Shown here piece by piece: positions 10,394 to 20,744 of a stretch of 30,381 bases of DNA. This DNA comes from Emmonsiellopsis sp. PD_33. Its lineage: Eukaryota; Ascomycota; Eurotiomycetes; Onygenales; Ajellomycetaceae. Below the pieces are notes generated by a model. That model saw nothing but the letters and a program-made list of their open reading frames with translations. It searched no databases and was not told the origin of the DNA. The stretch covers positions 1 through 30,381 of the forward strand of contig JANTQF010000402.1 of NCBI GenBank assembly GCA_032988165.1. The letters are read 5' to 3'. A program made the position numbers and the translations under genes. Within the stretch, counting starts at the first letter, position 1. Each line of letters begins with the position of its first letter.

Positions 10394-12059
10394 TGCGGTA
10401 GATGTGGCCGTATAGGATGGTGTTTTGCCAGAGGAAGTATAAGGCAAACCACGACGGCCAGGGAGAATATAGGAATGCGGTGCACCCTCTCATTCAGACC
10501 CTTTAACCGTTTGAAGCTCGAGCCTCCTGGAAGCGGGGTGAGCAAAAAGCAAAGGTATCTCTCCATCACTCCTCTGCAGTTGGTTGTCCAGTGTGTGAGC
10601 TCCCGTGGTTCATGCAGATAGTGGTGTCGAATAGCAGGCCATAATGATGTGCCTTTTGCTGTAGATAGCGATCCTTGCCTCTTCCACCATATCATGGACG
10701 AGTGTGATGTTTAGCCAGGGTCTCGCAGCGCATCCAAGCCTGTACTCTCGGACACGTCGAACATAATGTCGCGAAACCGCGATTTGGACCAGCCTTTCAC
10801 AACGGAGACACACAGCAGCCAGTTGTACCCCTAAACAAGCTTGCGTTGCAAATAACGAAAACATTAAACAGCTTCTTCACCCAAGCTCATTTTCCAACAC
10901 GCATAGGCTCAATAAAAGAATCTCCCCCCAAGCCGTTGGCATTGAGACGTGAGAGTTGTTCGGTGAACACTCTTGATCAAAGAAAGCGAATCCAGGCCGC
11001 CTTGCGAGAGAACGGGCGTCCTTTGCCTGCTGTGGTTTGAAAAAACGCCGTCGCTTTATTAACTTATCGAAGCTGGTCTCCACACTGAGGCGCAGCAAAT
11101 GGAGAGATGCGAACGACAATGCCATGATCCGACGCAAACATCAAAAATATAAGAGCCGGCAAACGTGTTGTTGCCATGCTTTAGGATGAGATTTGTCGCG
11201 TCGGGTTTATCCGGAGAAATATGTTCCTGCGCTGGCTTTTCTGCTGCAAACCCAGCTTGAGAGAAACAAAAACGCCCCCAACCAGAGGGGAAAAGCAATG
11301 TTGGCAAACTCCCGCCAGGCCAAGGCTGTTTTCTCGTATTCCGTCGCCAGCCAAGCCGATGCCGTGAGGAGGCTGAAACTCGCCAGTCAAGCCCCCATCG
11401 CCCGCCACCAGGACAGAGAGAACAAGTCTTCTTTGCCGCTATGGGGTTGAGTTGAGAAAGAAGAGTGTCCTTCGTTGAACTGAAGAATGCCTCTCAAGCT
11501 CTGGGGCATTTCCAATTCCCTCGCCATTCTTGTCCGATATTTGGCGGCGCAGATGCAGGCTTCGGGCTGCTCTGCCAGTGTTTAGTTAAACCAAGAGGAT
11601 CGTTAGCCCTAACCTTCACCAAATTTTAGCGAGTCCGTCGCCTATCATGACCTGCGCCCCCGTCTAAACTCGCTAACTAAACATCCTAGCACCATATCTC
11701 AACATGCACGATCCACTGGAATCGTCACCGGCCCTGGGCCCGAACAAAACGATCCAACATAGCCACACCAGGTGCCGTCCTCTGTGGCTCCCAATTGGCC
11801 GTCCCCGATGCATTTGGCGGCCTTTGGTTCTTGGCAGGCGTATTTGATATTGAGAATGGCTTGAAAGTTGAGGCTCTGTCTCCGCCAGCCTTGCGCGAGG
11901 AGACGGAGCAGAGCCCCCTCAATTTTGACTAAATGGCTGCCAGCTTCTTCCTTCAGTGTCTCTTCGCAGACGTTTTGCTTCGTCTTGACGTCTCTCACGA
12001 ATTGGCGGACATTGTCCCTTGCAACCTGCAGTAAGAATCGGCGGATATTCACCTGGAAA
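10394..12059. other. Long gene-poor interval
   Basis: About 1.7 kb with several 60-115-codon frames on both strands, none with a recognisable domain or consistent splice signals. The only one kept, at low confidence, is the minus-strand Cys-containing ORF at 11699-12088. The part next to 12060 should include the promoter of the membrane-protein gene. Confidence 0.4.
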
Positions 12060-12088
12060 ATGCTCCTGAAAGCTTCACCCCTATTCAT
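11699..12088 (-). CDS. Doubtful small protein with Cys-rich C-terminus, antisense to exon 1 of the next gene
   Basis: An ATG at 12088 opens about 129 codons (an ATG at 12181 gives 160). The sequence has an amphipathic charged N-terminal half and a C-terminal part rich in Cys (KYACQEP, AKCIGDG, TWCGYVGSFC). The 5' end lies opposite exon 1 of the plus-strand membrane-protein gene, and the opposite strand is also open here, so this may be a shadow. No signal peptide begins at either ATG. Kept because the Cys-rich tail lies outside the other gene and looks protein-like. Confidence 0.28.
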   Translation of the reverse strand: MNRGEAFRSIFQVNIRRFLLQVARDNVRQFVRDVKTKQNVCEETLKEEAGSHLVKIEGALLRLLAQGWRRQSLNFQAILNIKYACQEPKAAKCIGDGQLGATEDGTWCGYVGSFCSGPGPVTIPVDRAC

Positions 12089-13110
12089 CGGGGCACTGTT
12101 TACTGCTTCTGCTTCTGCTGCAGCATTATCACAGACGAAGATCGAGATTGCTGTTGGAGAAGAATTGTCGTGTAATATCATACCTAACGAATTTCAAGGT
12201 AAGTTTAATGCTCTACCAATCTGTTGCGAAATTGCTGCTCATGGATTTCGTTCTTCCATTTAGTGCCTGTGTTGCGATGCGAAAAGGCAATATGCCAATC
12301 GAACCCTTCGCTCGAAAGTGCTGGATGCTGTGAGGAGAATGGATGCGCCTGGCACAAGTCCTGCATCCCATTTGACTCGCTAGGGGGCCAACCTTCCAAG
12401 AACTCAGGCAATGAGGCGCTCTCATGGTATGTACTGCTATGTGTTCCTCTGAAATACAATAAATGTCGATCTAATCTAATCTCCGGCCATACAGTTCCAA
12501 CCCAGCTCGGAAGTATTGCCAGTCTGCGTCATTTGTCGCAGAGGCCGAACTGGGCTACACCCTGGAAACATGCACGTCCGACCCTAAACCAAACACCCTC
12601 ATAATCGACCTCCACTCGACAGACGGAGAATCCGTCGTTACGCAGCGGGACGATGACCATCAGATAACAAAACGAGAAACGACACATAGGCTCTCCAAAC
12701 GTGCCACAACCGTCGTAGGCGGCGGAGTCGCCGCGGGCGTTGTATTCATCATCATTCTGATTCTAATAGTTTTCTGCTGTGCGCGCGCGGGCAGGAGTGC
12801 AACGGCGGTATCGGCGTCAGCCGCCAACGCGAATGCGACCTCAAATGCGGGCGCAACTGGCAACAATACAACGGTCTATGTTATGTCTCCTCCCCAACCG
12901 GTTGGCAGTCCACCGCCAGGAATGCAATCTCCTCCTCCGGTAGCATATATGTATCCTCCTGGCCAACAACCGGATGGGCAGCCGCAGACTGTATATATCC
13001 AGGGCCCTCCGCCACCCGGCGCTCAGCCTATCCAATTCGTGCCGGCTCCAGGGCCCATGCCACAGCCCCATCCTTCATTCTCCGAACCACCACCCACTTA
13101 TCACAAATGA
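12060..13110 (+). CDS. Type I membrane protein: Cys-rich ectodomain, one TM segment, Pro-rich tail with PPxY
   Basis: Exons 12060-12198, 12264-12426, 12495-13110; 305 aa. Donors are GTAAGT and GTATGT, acceptors TTTAG and ACAG, and phases agree. A signal peptide (MLLKASPLFIGALFTASASA) is followed by an ectodomain with spaced Cys (ELSCN, LRCEKAIC, GCCEENGCAWHKSC, KYCQ, ETCTS). A dibasic LSKR site lies just before the membrane segment at about residues 175-197 (VAAGVVFIIILILIVFCC). The cytoplasmic tail begins Ala/Asn-rich, turns Pro/Gln/Gly-rich, and ends EPPPTYHK, a PPxY ligand for the WW domains of Rsp5/NEDD4-family ubiquitin ligases. The likely site is the plasma membrane, as a surface sensor or cell-wall-associated protein with ubiquitin-controlled turnover; this function is inferred from architecture only. 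Confidence 0.8.
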
Positions 13111-13577
13111 AAATTGGCAGGTTCGTTTTGGAGGGAGTAATTCGAGGTATGCCGAATATAAGCGGGGGAGGTGCTTTGGCTAATACCATATGTACCGAGC
13201 TCCGCTAGGTGTACCCCTGCCACGTGGCCGGTGATATACATACATTTTCTATGCAATGGATTTTGGCGTCCGTTTGGGGCTTTTTGTTTGCGATGTGATA
13301 TTTTTTATACCCTTTTCCCTTATTTCTCTCAGATACTGCTTTCGGTGTGCTCGATTGCTATTTTGCCTATGAAATAAACGTCTTCTCCATATGCTATTTT
13401 AGACTTGGACATGATCATTTAATAATCAGGACGACATATAGAGCCAGCAATTGCCTACACCAAATTGAACGGAAATGACCGCATGAGCATTCCATTACCG
13501 TCACAACGTAAATATACTAATGACCAAAAGTAAACCAAATACCAACCCATCAACTGATTACCCACCTACCCATCACC
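13111..13577. other. Convergent 3' intergenic region
   Basis: 467 bases lie between convergent genes. Tail-type AT-rich sequence (GAAATAAACG near 13370) could serve polyadenylation. No gene was seen. Confidence 0.5.
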
Positions 13578-14850
13578 CTAATGAGCAATCATTCCCCCGT
13601 CGATAATCACATCCGAGCCCGTCGTGTACGCCGATGCTTCGGAGAGAAGAAGCACAACGGCCCCCTTGAGATCGCGGCGATCACCAATATGCCCCATGGG
13701 GATATTCTTCGGCAAATCCTGAAGAATAGTCGGGCGAGTAGCGATGTTATTAATGGTCATATCCGTAAGGATGTAGCTGTGGGTTTCCAAATGCAAAGGT
13801 TAGAAAAACCCCCCTATCTCCCCCACAAAGGGAAAAGGAGATAGATAGATATGCATGTAATGCACGTACCCAGGACTAATAGTATTAACCCGAATCTTAT
13901 AAGGGGTCAACTCATCCGCGAGCGCCCGACAGCCAGCTAGGATCGCGCCCTTGGTGAAGCAGTATCCCGATACCGATTTGCCAGGGACGGAGCCGTGGGC
14001 CGCGATTGATGCGATCATGACGATGCTTCCGCCGGTGCCTTGCTCCTTCATGTGTTTGGCAGCGAACTGCGCGGCGAAAAAGGAGCCTTCGACCTATGGA
14101 GTAATGTATTGTATTAGAAATGCAGTAGCCGGTTGGTTTTGGTGAGTGGTGTTTGTTCCCCTGGGCCCTTGGACGACGGGGGGGGAAAGAAGTTTAAAAG
14201 TATAAGGGGGATGGCAAATGCGCTCACGTTTATTGCTAAAAGCGATTTCATATCTGCTTGGGTGTGTTCGAGGAATGGTTTGTCTTTGCCAATTCCTGCC
14301 GACGTGACACTGGATGATACGGTTGATTTGGTTAGATGAGAAGTGCTCCTCTCGTCAATCAAGATTTTAGGCCAGCCATACCAGCAATCGATCGAGCCAA
14401 AGTCTTTCTTTACTTCATCAAATGCCTTTTCCAGTGCCTCGTAATCTGTCACATCAACGCTGTTGTTGATGTATATATTGATATATCAGCCACGACAGTG
14501 CCAACAGTATAATCCCTTCCCTGAAGTTAATAATCCGGCATTAAACGCACCGGTAAAGTTTAGCTTTTACACCCAGTTCCTTTTCAATAAGGTAGAAGTC
14601 ATCATGGGGCTGGTCGAGGAGATCCAGCACAGCGACGTTGGCGCCGACTTCAGCAACCGCCCATGAGAACGCAAGTCCGAGACCGCGGGCACCACCTTAA
14701 TCATCACGTTAGTATAAAAATGCAACCATTTAGATATTGGGAAGGAAGTGTTTCCCTACCCGTAACAACCACAGTCTTGCCCTTCAACGAGAAGAGATCA
14801 GTGAGTGCTGTGCGGCGATAGCCGTCTGTGGCAGGGAGAGATGAGGCCAT
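13578..14850 (-). CDS. Short-chain dehydrogenase/reductase (polyol-dehydrogenase-like)
   Basis: Six exons: 14760-14850, 14551-14695, 14382-14459, 14228-14309, 13870-14093, 13578-13776; 272 aa. All phases agree, and introns 14696-14759 and 14310-14381 show CTAAC branches. It is a classical SDR: TGGARGLG (residues 30-37) binds the dinucleotide; an Asp in VAVLDL at the end of strand beta-2 favours NAD(H); catalytic Ser161 (IASIAA), Tyr176 and Lys180 (YCFTK) are intact; VNTISPGY and SDVIIDGGM mark the C-terminus. Overall it resembles fungal arabinitol/mannitol/sorbose-type dehydrogenases, but the substrate cannot be read from sequence. It lies divergently, about 0.7 kb from the enoyl-CoA hydratase gene. 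The five introns are more than in its neighbours. Confidence 0.9.
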
Positions 14851-15558
14851 GTTAGCTGGTATTATTTATGTCGGTAATTTCTGTTCTGATATGATATCTC
14901 TTTTGCTTCTTCTGGTATAAAGAACCGAATATAACATTCATTACAGTCTTCAATAATTTATTCATGCTTCATCTCCTAGCTGGTATAAGACCCATGCGCC
15001 CGCAACCCCGCAAAATTTCCGATCCGAATCTAGGGTCCATCACCATTGTACGCCTCAATCATAGGGCTGGCTTTTTTTTTGTTTCGGCATAGCTGAGCGG
15101 GGTTCTCTGGCCGTTCGTGAAGAGGCGGGTATGTCCAGGGATGTCTTCACGAGTTCGCCGAGTTGGTGAAAATGAATTAGGGCTTGGCTGGTTAGTCAGC
15201 CCCCTTGGCGTTAGGGCTCGTCCTTCCCCGCAGACCCCTGACCTCTGCGTATTCGAAGGGCAGTTTTAGTAAGTTATTCGTTCACTAAAAGTGTTGGATG
15301 CTCTCGGACCTGACCTAGACGTCGAGCAGAAATCTGCAGCTGTTAATAAGCTCCAGATCTAGTTACCTCACTAACGATGGGCGACCGAGGTCCAGAGGGC
15401 GTGATCGATAATAACCCCAACAACATCCCAGTAGCCATCCAAGACAGCACTTGAAGTTGAGAGCTCCGACTCTTCTTGCACAGTTAAACCCTCCCGAGAG
15501 CTCAAACCTGTCATACTACAAGGCGATAAACAGTTAATTCTACTCATTGGCGCCCAAT
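14851..15558. promoter_or_regulatory. Divergent promoter region, SDR / enoyl-CoA hydratase
   Basis: 708 bases separate two divergently transcribed metabolic genes, an arrangement that allows shared control. A TAGCTGGTAT(A/T) motif occurs near 14853 and again near 14979. No gene was recognised inside. Confidence 0.5.
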
Positions 15559-16594
15559 ATGCCGTCATTCGCGACAACGCCTCCTCCAGAGTCACCGATA
15601 TACCTCCTCGGTTATCCCGCGCCCGGCATGCTTCTGGTCACAATTAATCGACCAAAGCAGATGAACTCAATCACATATCAAGGACACTGGGACTTGCACA
15701 AGCTCTGGATATGGTTCGACGACGAACATACACTGCAAGTTGGGATTGTGACCGGTGCGGGGGATAGAGCATTCTGTGCTGGCCAGGATCTGATCGAGGT
15801 CGAGAAGAACCGCAAAAACCCACCCAAAGAGGAACACCTAAAGGGACACCCGCCTTCTGGATTTGCTGGAATAAGCCAGCGGAGAGGGAGGAAGCCTATC
15901 ATTGCTGCGGTGAATGGGTTTGCGTTTGGAGGTGGCTTTGAGACATGCTTAAACTGGTGAGTTCTTGGTTCTGTCTATCTATAGTAACCTTGATTTGCCT
16001 CATAATCACCCGACTTCATATTCCAAATAATCGATAGTGTCTGTGGCTTCCATGTAATACTAATATTATATTTAGTGACATGGTCGTCGCGTCGCCCCGC
16101 GCCCAATTCGCTCTCCCAGAAGCCAAACGCGGCATATACGCAGCAGCTGGCGGCCTGCCTCGCATCGCCCGCATTGCCGGAATGCAAGTCGCCACAGAAA
16201 TTGCACTTACTGGACGCGCCATATCCGCCGAGGAAGCGAAGACCTGGCAGTTTGTCAATCGAATCTCGAAAACCCACGAGTCGCTGATGGATGAAACGTT
16301 GGCGCTGGCAAAGGAGGTTTCCCAAGTCAGTCCAGATGCGGTCATTATTACTAGAGCGGGGTTGCGAGCGGCGTGGGACGTGGCGGATGTGTCCAAAGCC
16401 GTACAAAATACGCATGAGAGATATGCGAAGGGGCTGTTTGAGGGTGAGAATTTGCGTGAAGGTATGTTTATGCCTCTCTTCTCTGATATTCAATTTTCAC
16501 AACAGTATGATGAATCCGATTCTGAGAATTCTTGTTAGGTCTTGCGGCATTCCGAGAGAAGAGAAAACCAAACTGGGTTAAGCCGAATCTGTGA
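15559..16594 (+). CDS. Enoyl-CoA hydratase/isomerase (crotonase) family protein
   Basis: Three exons: 15559-15956, 16076-16461, 16539-16594; 279 aa. Introns have donors GTGAGT and GTATGT and TAG acceptors, and phases agree. ATG 15559 was chosen because the upstream in-frame codons lack an ATG. Crotonase signatures are present: AFCAGQDL (residues 71-78) and AFGGGFETCLNCD (about 122-134) form the oxyanion hole and CoA site. Glu128 (in GGGFE) and Glu148 (in ALPEAKRG) align with the two catalytic acids of classical hydratases, so hydration of a trans-2-enoyl-CoA is likely. No clear N-terminal mitochondrial presequence or C-terminal SKL-type peroxisomal signal is seen (the C-terminus is KPNL). The neighbours suggest a role in a dedicated catabolic or modification pathway. 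Confidence 0.92.
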
Positions 16595-17233
16595 GCGGGA
16601 ATATTCGCATCCTAATTCGCCTTGCTCGGCACTTCTCGTTTCACGTTCGTTGTTATATTGGTGTCAATGTGTAATATCCTCAAATATCCATTCGATTCTC
16701 TTGATAAATGACTTTTCAGATGGGAGGTATTTTTGTGCGTAAACTTCCGAGGTAAAATATACATTTTGCCCAAAAGTTACCGGCTATCAATAGTCTCCCC
16801 GCACTTGGCAGATGCCGGGTGGAAGCCGGCTGCGATCTCCCAACAAAGCTGAACAAACTCCATGCTGGATACTAGATAGTGAGCCTAGATAGTGTGTCCG
16901 GGAACGAGTAGAACCCGCCAGTGGGGACAGCCGCCACGATAGGTCTGGACAAGCTAAAGAAGTCCTTGTCTCGGCCACATTCCTTCAAGAAACCCATTAC
17001 CGACATCCACCAAAAGTCCGCGGCTATACAGCTTAACTTTCGGACTGCCGAACAGAACTGCCCTGTTTCAGCTTAACCTATTTTCTGCCCCGAGCGAAGA
17101 AAACGGCCTGGGATCCCAGTTTCTTCTTTTCAAGGTGTCTGTTTAGAAGAAAAAAACCGGTTGTATCTAAAAGCCATTTCTACGCATTTTCTCTCGTCTG
17201 TCATCCAACCCGGAATTACACCAATAGCCCGCC
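16595..17233. promoter_or_regulatory. Promoter region of the nitronate-monooxygenase-like gene
   Basis: 639 bases lie between two plus-strand genes. A CT-rich stretch precedes the ATG, as is common in fungal promoters. A CGG-N4-CCG palindrome lies at 17041-17050. No gene was recognised. Confidence 0.5.
17041..17050. promoter_or_regulatory. CGG-N4-CCG palindrome, possible Zn2Cys6 site
   Basis: CGGACTGCCG is an inverted CGG/CCG pair about 185 bases before the ATG of the flavoprotein gene. Zn2Cys6 dimers bind such half-sites. Chance occurrence of so short a motif cannot be excluded. Confidence 0.25.
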
Positions 17234-18342
17234 ATGGTTCAACAGAAGATCAGAACAGCTCTAACCGAGCAGCTGGGCATCCAGCACCCGATCATGCTAG
17301 CAGGTAGGCATTGCAAAGCTCGCCCGAACACACAGAGTGAAAGCTAATCATACAAAAAGGTATGGCTAGAACATCATCCGGCGCCCTGGCCGCAGCTGTG
17401 TCCAATGCCGGCGGACTGGGTGTCATCGGAGGATTGGGGTACACGCCCGAGCAGCTCCAAGAGATCATCGACGAGCTCAAAGCGAACCTAAGAGATCCAT
17501 CCCTACCATTCGGTGTTGACCTTCTCATCCCCCAGCTGGGAAACAATGCCCGAAAGACCAATTACGACTACACGTCCGGAAAGCTCGATACGTTAATTGA
17601 CATCACAATCAAGAATGGAGCCAAGCTCTTCGTCTCGGCCGTCGGTGTACCCCCAGCACATGTTATTAAGAAACTACACAATGCGGGGATCCTGGTTATG
17701 AATATGGTCGGTGCGCCAAAGCATGCTAAGAAAGCACTAGATGCGGGTGTCGACATGGTGTGCGCACAAGGAGGCGAAGGAGGAGGCCACACGGGATCAA
17801 TCGCGACATCTATTCTCATTCCCGCTGTATGCGACGTCGCGAAGAACTACACCTCACCACTGACCGGTAAACCTGCCATTGTGGTCGCCGCCGGCGGAAT
17901 CCGCGACGGGCGCTCAATCGCCGCAGCTCTCATGCAGGGAGCCCAAGGCGTCTGGGTCGGAACCCGTTTCGTCGCGTCAGTTGAAGCCGGCTGCTCGCGC
18001 CTCCACAAGGACGAAGTCGTCACCGCCACATTCGACGATACCGTACGGACGCTCGTGGTCAGCGGAAGGCCAATGAGAGTCAAGGCGAACGCATACATTA
18101 AGCGGTGGGAGCAGCAGCCGGAGAAAATCCTCGAGCTCACGCAGAAGGGCATCATTCCGTACAACAAGGATATGGATGAGGGGGTCGAGGATGCAGACCG
18201 TCCGTTTTTGATGGGCCAGGTGGCGGCTGTTATTGATCGGATTCAGCCTGCGGCAGAGATTGTGGATGAGATGGTGACGGGGGCGTATGAGATGTTGAAG
18301 AAGGGTGCGGAGTACACGGTTAATACCCCGAGCAAGCTATAA
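17234..18342 (+). CDS. Nitronate monooxygenase (2-nitropropane dioxygenase) family flavoprotein
   Basis: Two exons, 17234-17303 and 17360-18342; 350 aa. The intron 17304-17359 has a GCTAAT-type branch and an AAG acceptor, joining the N-terminal strand (QHPIMLA) to GMARTSSGALAAAVS in phase. It has the FMN-binding TIM-barrel hallmarks of the family: GGLGVIGG near residues 41-48, CAQGGEGGGHTG with His167 at the position of the family's catalytic His, and AAGGIRDGRSIAAAL followed by GAQGVWVGTRF for phosphate binding. Class I enzymes oxidise alkyl nitronates, but many relatives have other or unknown substrates, including NADH:quinone reductases. Clustering with a BVMO and SDRs favours a pathway-specific oxidoreductase, though nitro-compound detoxification remains possible. 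Confidence 0.92.
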
Positions 18343-19020
18343 GTGCTGGTTGCTTTTGGTCTGGATTTGCACATTCTGTTCATACAATTGTCTAGAATAC
18401 TTACTATGTTGTATTTATATCCAACTTTTGACATTGGAATATCCGAGATATAAAAACCACATCGTCTGGGAGAAAAGGGCCCGGAGATCTCCATCCTGCA
18501 GCTTAAAGATCGTGAATAACAAAGCCAGGTCCGGAAAGCTTACCGATCCATAAGTCTAGGAAGGGTCTTCCTGTCTGTACTCATGAATCTACATCATGCT
18601 CCCAGCGGATGCTTTGGAATCTTGGGATGAAATAGTAGTCAGGGTGTTGCTTTTGATGCCGAAATCGGGCGGAATGTCTTGGCAGTGCTCACATAAGCAA
18701 TCCAAATTCAACCTCGTCTCTGCTCTCATCTCCAGTCTTCCTTTCTAAATGCTTATTGTGAAGAATCATATACCGTGAAACTACTCGCCAGCAATATTTT
18801 AGACTAATCCCTTGACCGCTATATTGAGATTGCTCCGTGTGGGAAACAGATGGCAGCATTATCTCATTAATCTCCCGCAGAACCCCCTCCCTTTGATTCC
18901 TGTTACCCCAGATAAACATTACAAATCGTTCGACGCCCTCCTATGGTTCCTAGAAGTACAAAGGGCTTCAAACATCTCAGCACTGTCGTCTTCCTGCATA
19001 TACCTGCTCTGACCTCTCAC

Positions 19021-19061
19021 GGCGCCTGTGACGTTGGCAACGTGTCGGCGAGGCGCCTGTG
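19021..19061. repeat. Direct repeat GGCGCCTGTG with internal palindrome
   Basis: GGCGCCTGTG occurs at 19021-19030 and again at 19052-19061. Between them, 19031-19043 reads ACGTTGGCAACGT, a perfect inverted repeat around a 3-base centre. Confidence 0.6.
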
Positions 19062-19069
19062 GCTTGTAT

Positions 19070-19089
19070 GGCGGACGTTGAACTCCGCC
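19070..19089. promoter_or_regulatory. GGCGGA-N8-TCCGCC palindrome (contains CGG-N10-CCG)
   Basis: Six-base perfect inverted arms around eight bases form a 20-base dyad about 330 bases before the SDR start. The CGG/CCG half-sites spaced by ten bases fit binding by a Zn2Cys6 dimer. Binding by the regulator encoded at 23596-26101 is conjecture. Confidence 0.4.
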
Positions 19090-19420
19090 CACTGGGGTTG
19101 TACGGTGATGCGGCAGCATGCCGTTAAACTAAACGTGGCGTCGCTGCGTCGTCTGCACGGATTATGGCCCTGGCCAGACAGTGCAATCTGACAATATGAT
19201 CTTAACATATACCATTCAGTGTTACCCATTGTCTGCTTATGCAGGCTTTGTAGTGGTTTGGCTACAATGGCGATTATTGCATGGCTACAGACCACTTCTA
19301 ACTAACAGAAAACCACCATATTTATATTCCTAGCACATCGCCCTGATGTTTGCTGGATAATTCTGGCATCTATCATCTTTCTGGCCAACTTCTGTTGACA
19401 AAAGCAAGAACGGATCCAAT

Positions 19421-20403
19421 ATGGCGACGGGACGTTTACGGAACAAAACTGCTCTCATCACTGGGGGGGCTTCAGGAATGGGTCTTGCTACTGCAGTAGA
19501 CTTTCTCGACCAGGGGGCAAATGTCTTTGTGGTCGATTTCAGACAGACGAACCTCGATTCCGCCCATGTTACCCTCAAAGACAAGGGCTTCGATGAAAGT
19601 CGATTCGTACTACATCAAGCCGATGCTGCAGATGAGGCTGCGATCATAGACTCCATTGAAAAATGCGTCGAGAAATTTGGAGCTTTGGATATCTCGATAC
19701 TCAATGCCGGAATTACGGGCAAACAAGGGCCGCTCATCGAGCAAACAATTGAAACCTTTGATGAAGTCATGAGGGTCAACTCTCGAGGAGGTGAGTTTAT
19801 AAAGATATAAATAACCATATCCTTTCTTGTTGTGGATATCATGAACCCAAGGCTCACTGAGTGACATAGCGTTCATCGGGTTGAAAGAGTCTGCAAAGAA
19901 GATGATCGCGATGAAAAGGCCTGGCGCGATAGTCTTGACGTGTTCGATAGGCGGCCTACGCTCTCGACCCCACTTTGGCACTTATTCAATGAGCAAGTTT
20001 GCCGTGCGTACATTGACGGTCACAGCCGCGAAGGAGCTGATGTCGTATGGGATCCGTGTCAATGCTGTCTGTCCTGGGATTGTAGACACACCTCTACTTG
20101 CTGACTACCCTGAGATTATCAAGTTTGCTTCACAGACGCCCATAGGTTAGTTTCTCGGTGTTGACTCTACAAAGCTTAAGTCGGGGCTTTGATCTTACAT
20201 ATTCGAGCATGTCATTCTATCTTGGGCACAATCATAACCCCTATCCACTCCCCACTTGGCTGGGCTAATGTATAGAAAAACAAACAGGGCGGCCCGCACA
20301 ACCAGACGAGATATCGAAGGTGTTCCTATTCCTAGCCAGCGACGAGGCGTCGTTTGTGACAGGATCCTGCTACAAGGCCGATGGTGGGCAGGTGGACATT
20401 TAG
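19421..20403 (+). CDS. Short-chain dehydrogenase/reductase, second in cluster
   Basis: Three exons: 19421-19790, 19870-20145, 20288-20403; 253 aa, phases agreeing. Donors are GTGAGT and GTTAGT, acceptors ATAG and ACAG. It is a classical SDR fold: TGGASGMG (residues 14-21) for the cofactor, an Asp in VFVVDFR at the end of strand beta-2 favouring NAD(H), SILNAGI, catalytic Ser149 (TCSIGG), Tyr162 and Lys166 (YSMSK), and VNAVCPGIVDTPL. The C-terminus (KADGGQVDI) is as in family members. The substrate is unknown; a secondary alcohol or hydroxyacyl-CoA dehydrogenase step fits the neighbours. It is distinct in sequence from the SDR at 13578-14850 and so not a recent duplicate. Acceptor 20287 was chosen over nearer AGs because it restores the conserved C-terminus. 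Confidence 0.9.
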
Positions 20404-20730
20404 TTGTATGGATGCATTTTCATTCCGAGCGTCTCAAGAGCGTGAACGCAGTGGCCTCCATCTATCAAGTATACAAAACTTCCATCATTTATAACAGCAA
20501 ACTTATCGCTTTGATTGGCCCATAATCCAGTGCATATACATATTCATACCTTTAGACCCATGTTTCCATGTAAATTTCCAACACTCATACCCCCTACTCA
20601 ACAACCGCTTGTTAAACCGACCCCTTACAAACAACCCACTCTCTCATCCACAAATTCTTAACCCTCCAATCTCTATATAACCAACATCCGATAAAGCCGA
20701 GCCGAACACCCGTACTCTCCAACCACATAC

Positions 20731-20744
20731 GCGGGGTAACCCGC
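20731..20744. promoter_or_regulatory. GCGGG-GTAA-CCCGC palindrome (CGG-N6-CCG)
   Basis: Perfect five-base inverted arms contain CGG and CCG separated by six bases. CGG-N6-CCG is a spacing known for some fungal Zn2Cys6 activators. It lies about 600 bases upstream of the monooxygenase ATG. Confidence 0.4.

Larger units (their letters stand above)
18343..19420. promoter_or_regulatory. Long regulatory interval before the second SDR
   Basis: About 1.1 kb without a convincing gene. The first part is the 3' region of the flavoprotein gene. At 19021-19089 there is an unusually dense group of short repeats: two GGCGCCTGTG copies, an ACGTT-N3-AACGT palindrome and a GGCGGA-N8-TCCGCC palindrome. This points to a regulatory module for the SDR starting at 19421. 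Confidence 0.5.

Noticed and set aside
11059..11450. Overlapping ORFs on both strands (75-85 codons)
   Set aside because: Mutual shadows without domain, signal peptide or consistent splice signals.
13578..20403. The two SDR genes as a recent tandem duplication
   Set aside because: Their sequences and intron positions differ clearly (five introns versus two); they are separate subfamilies.
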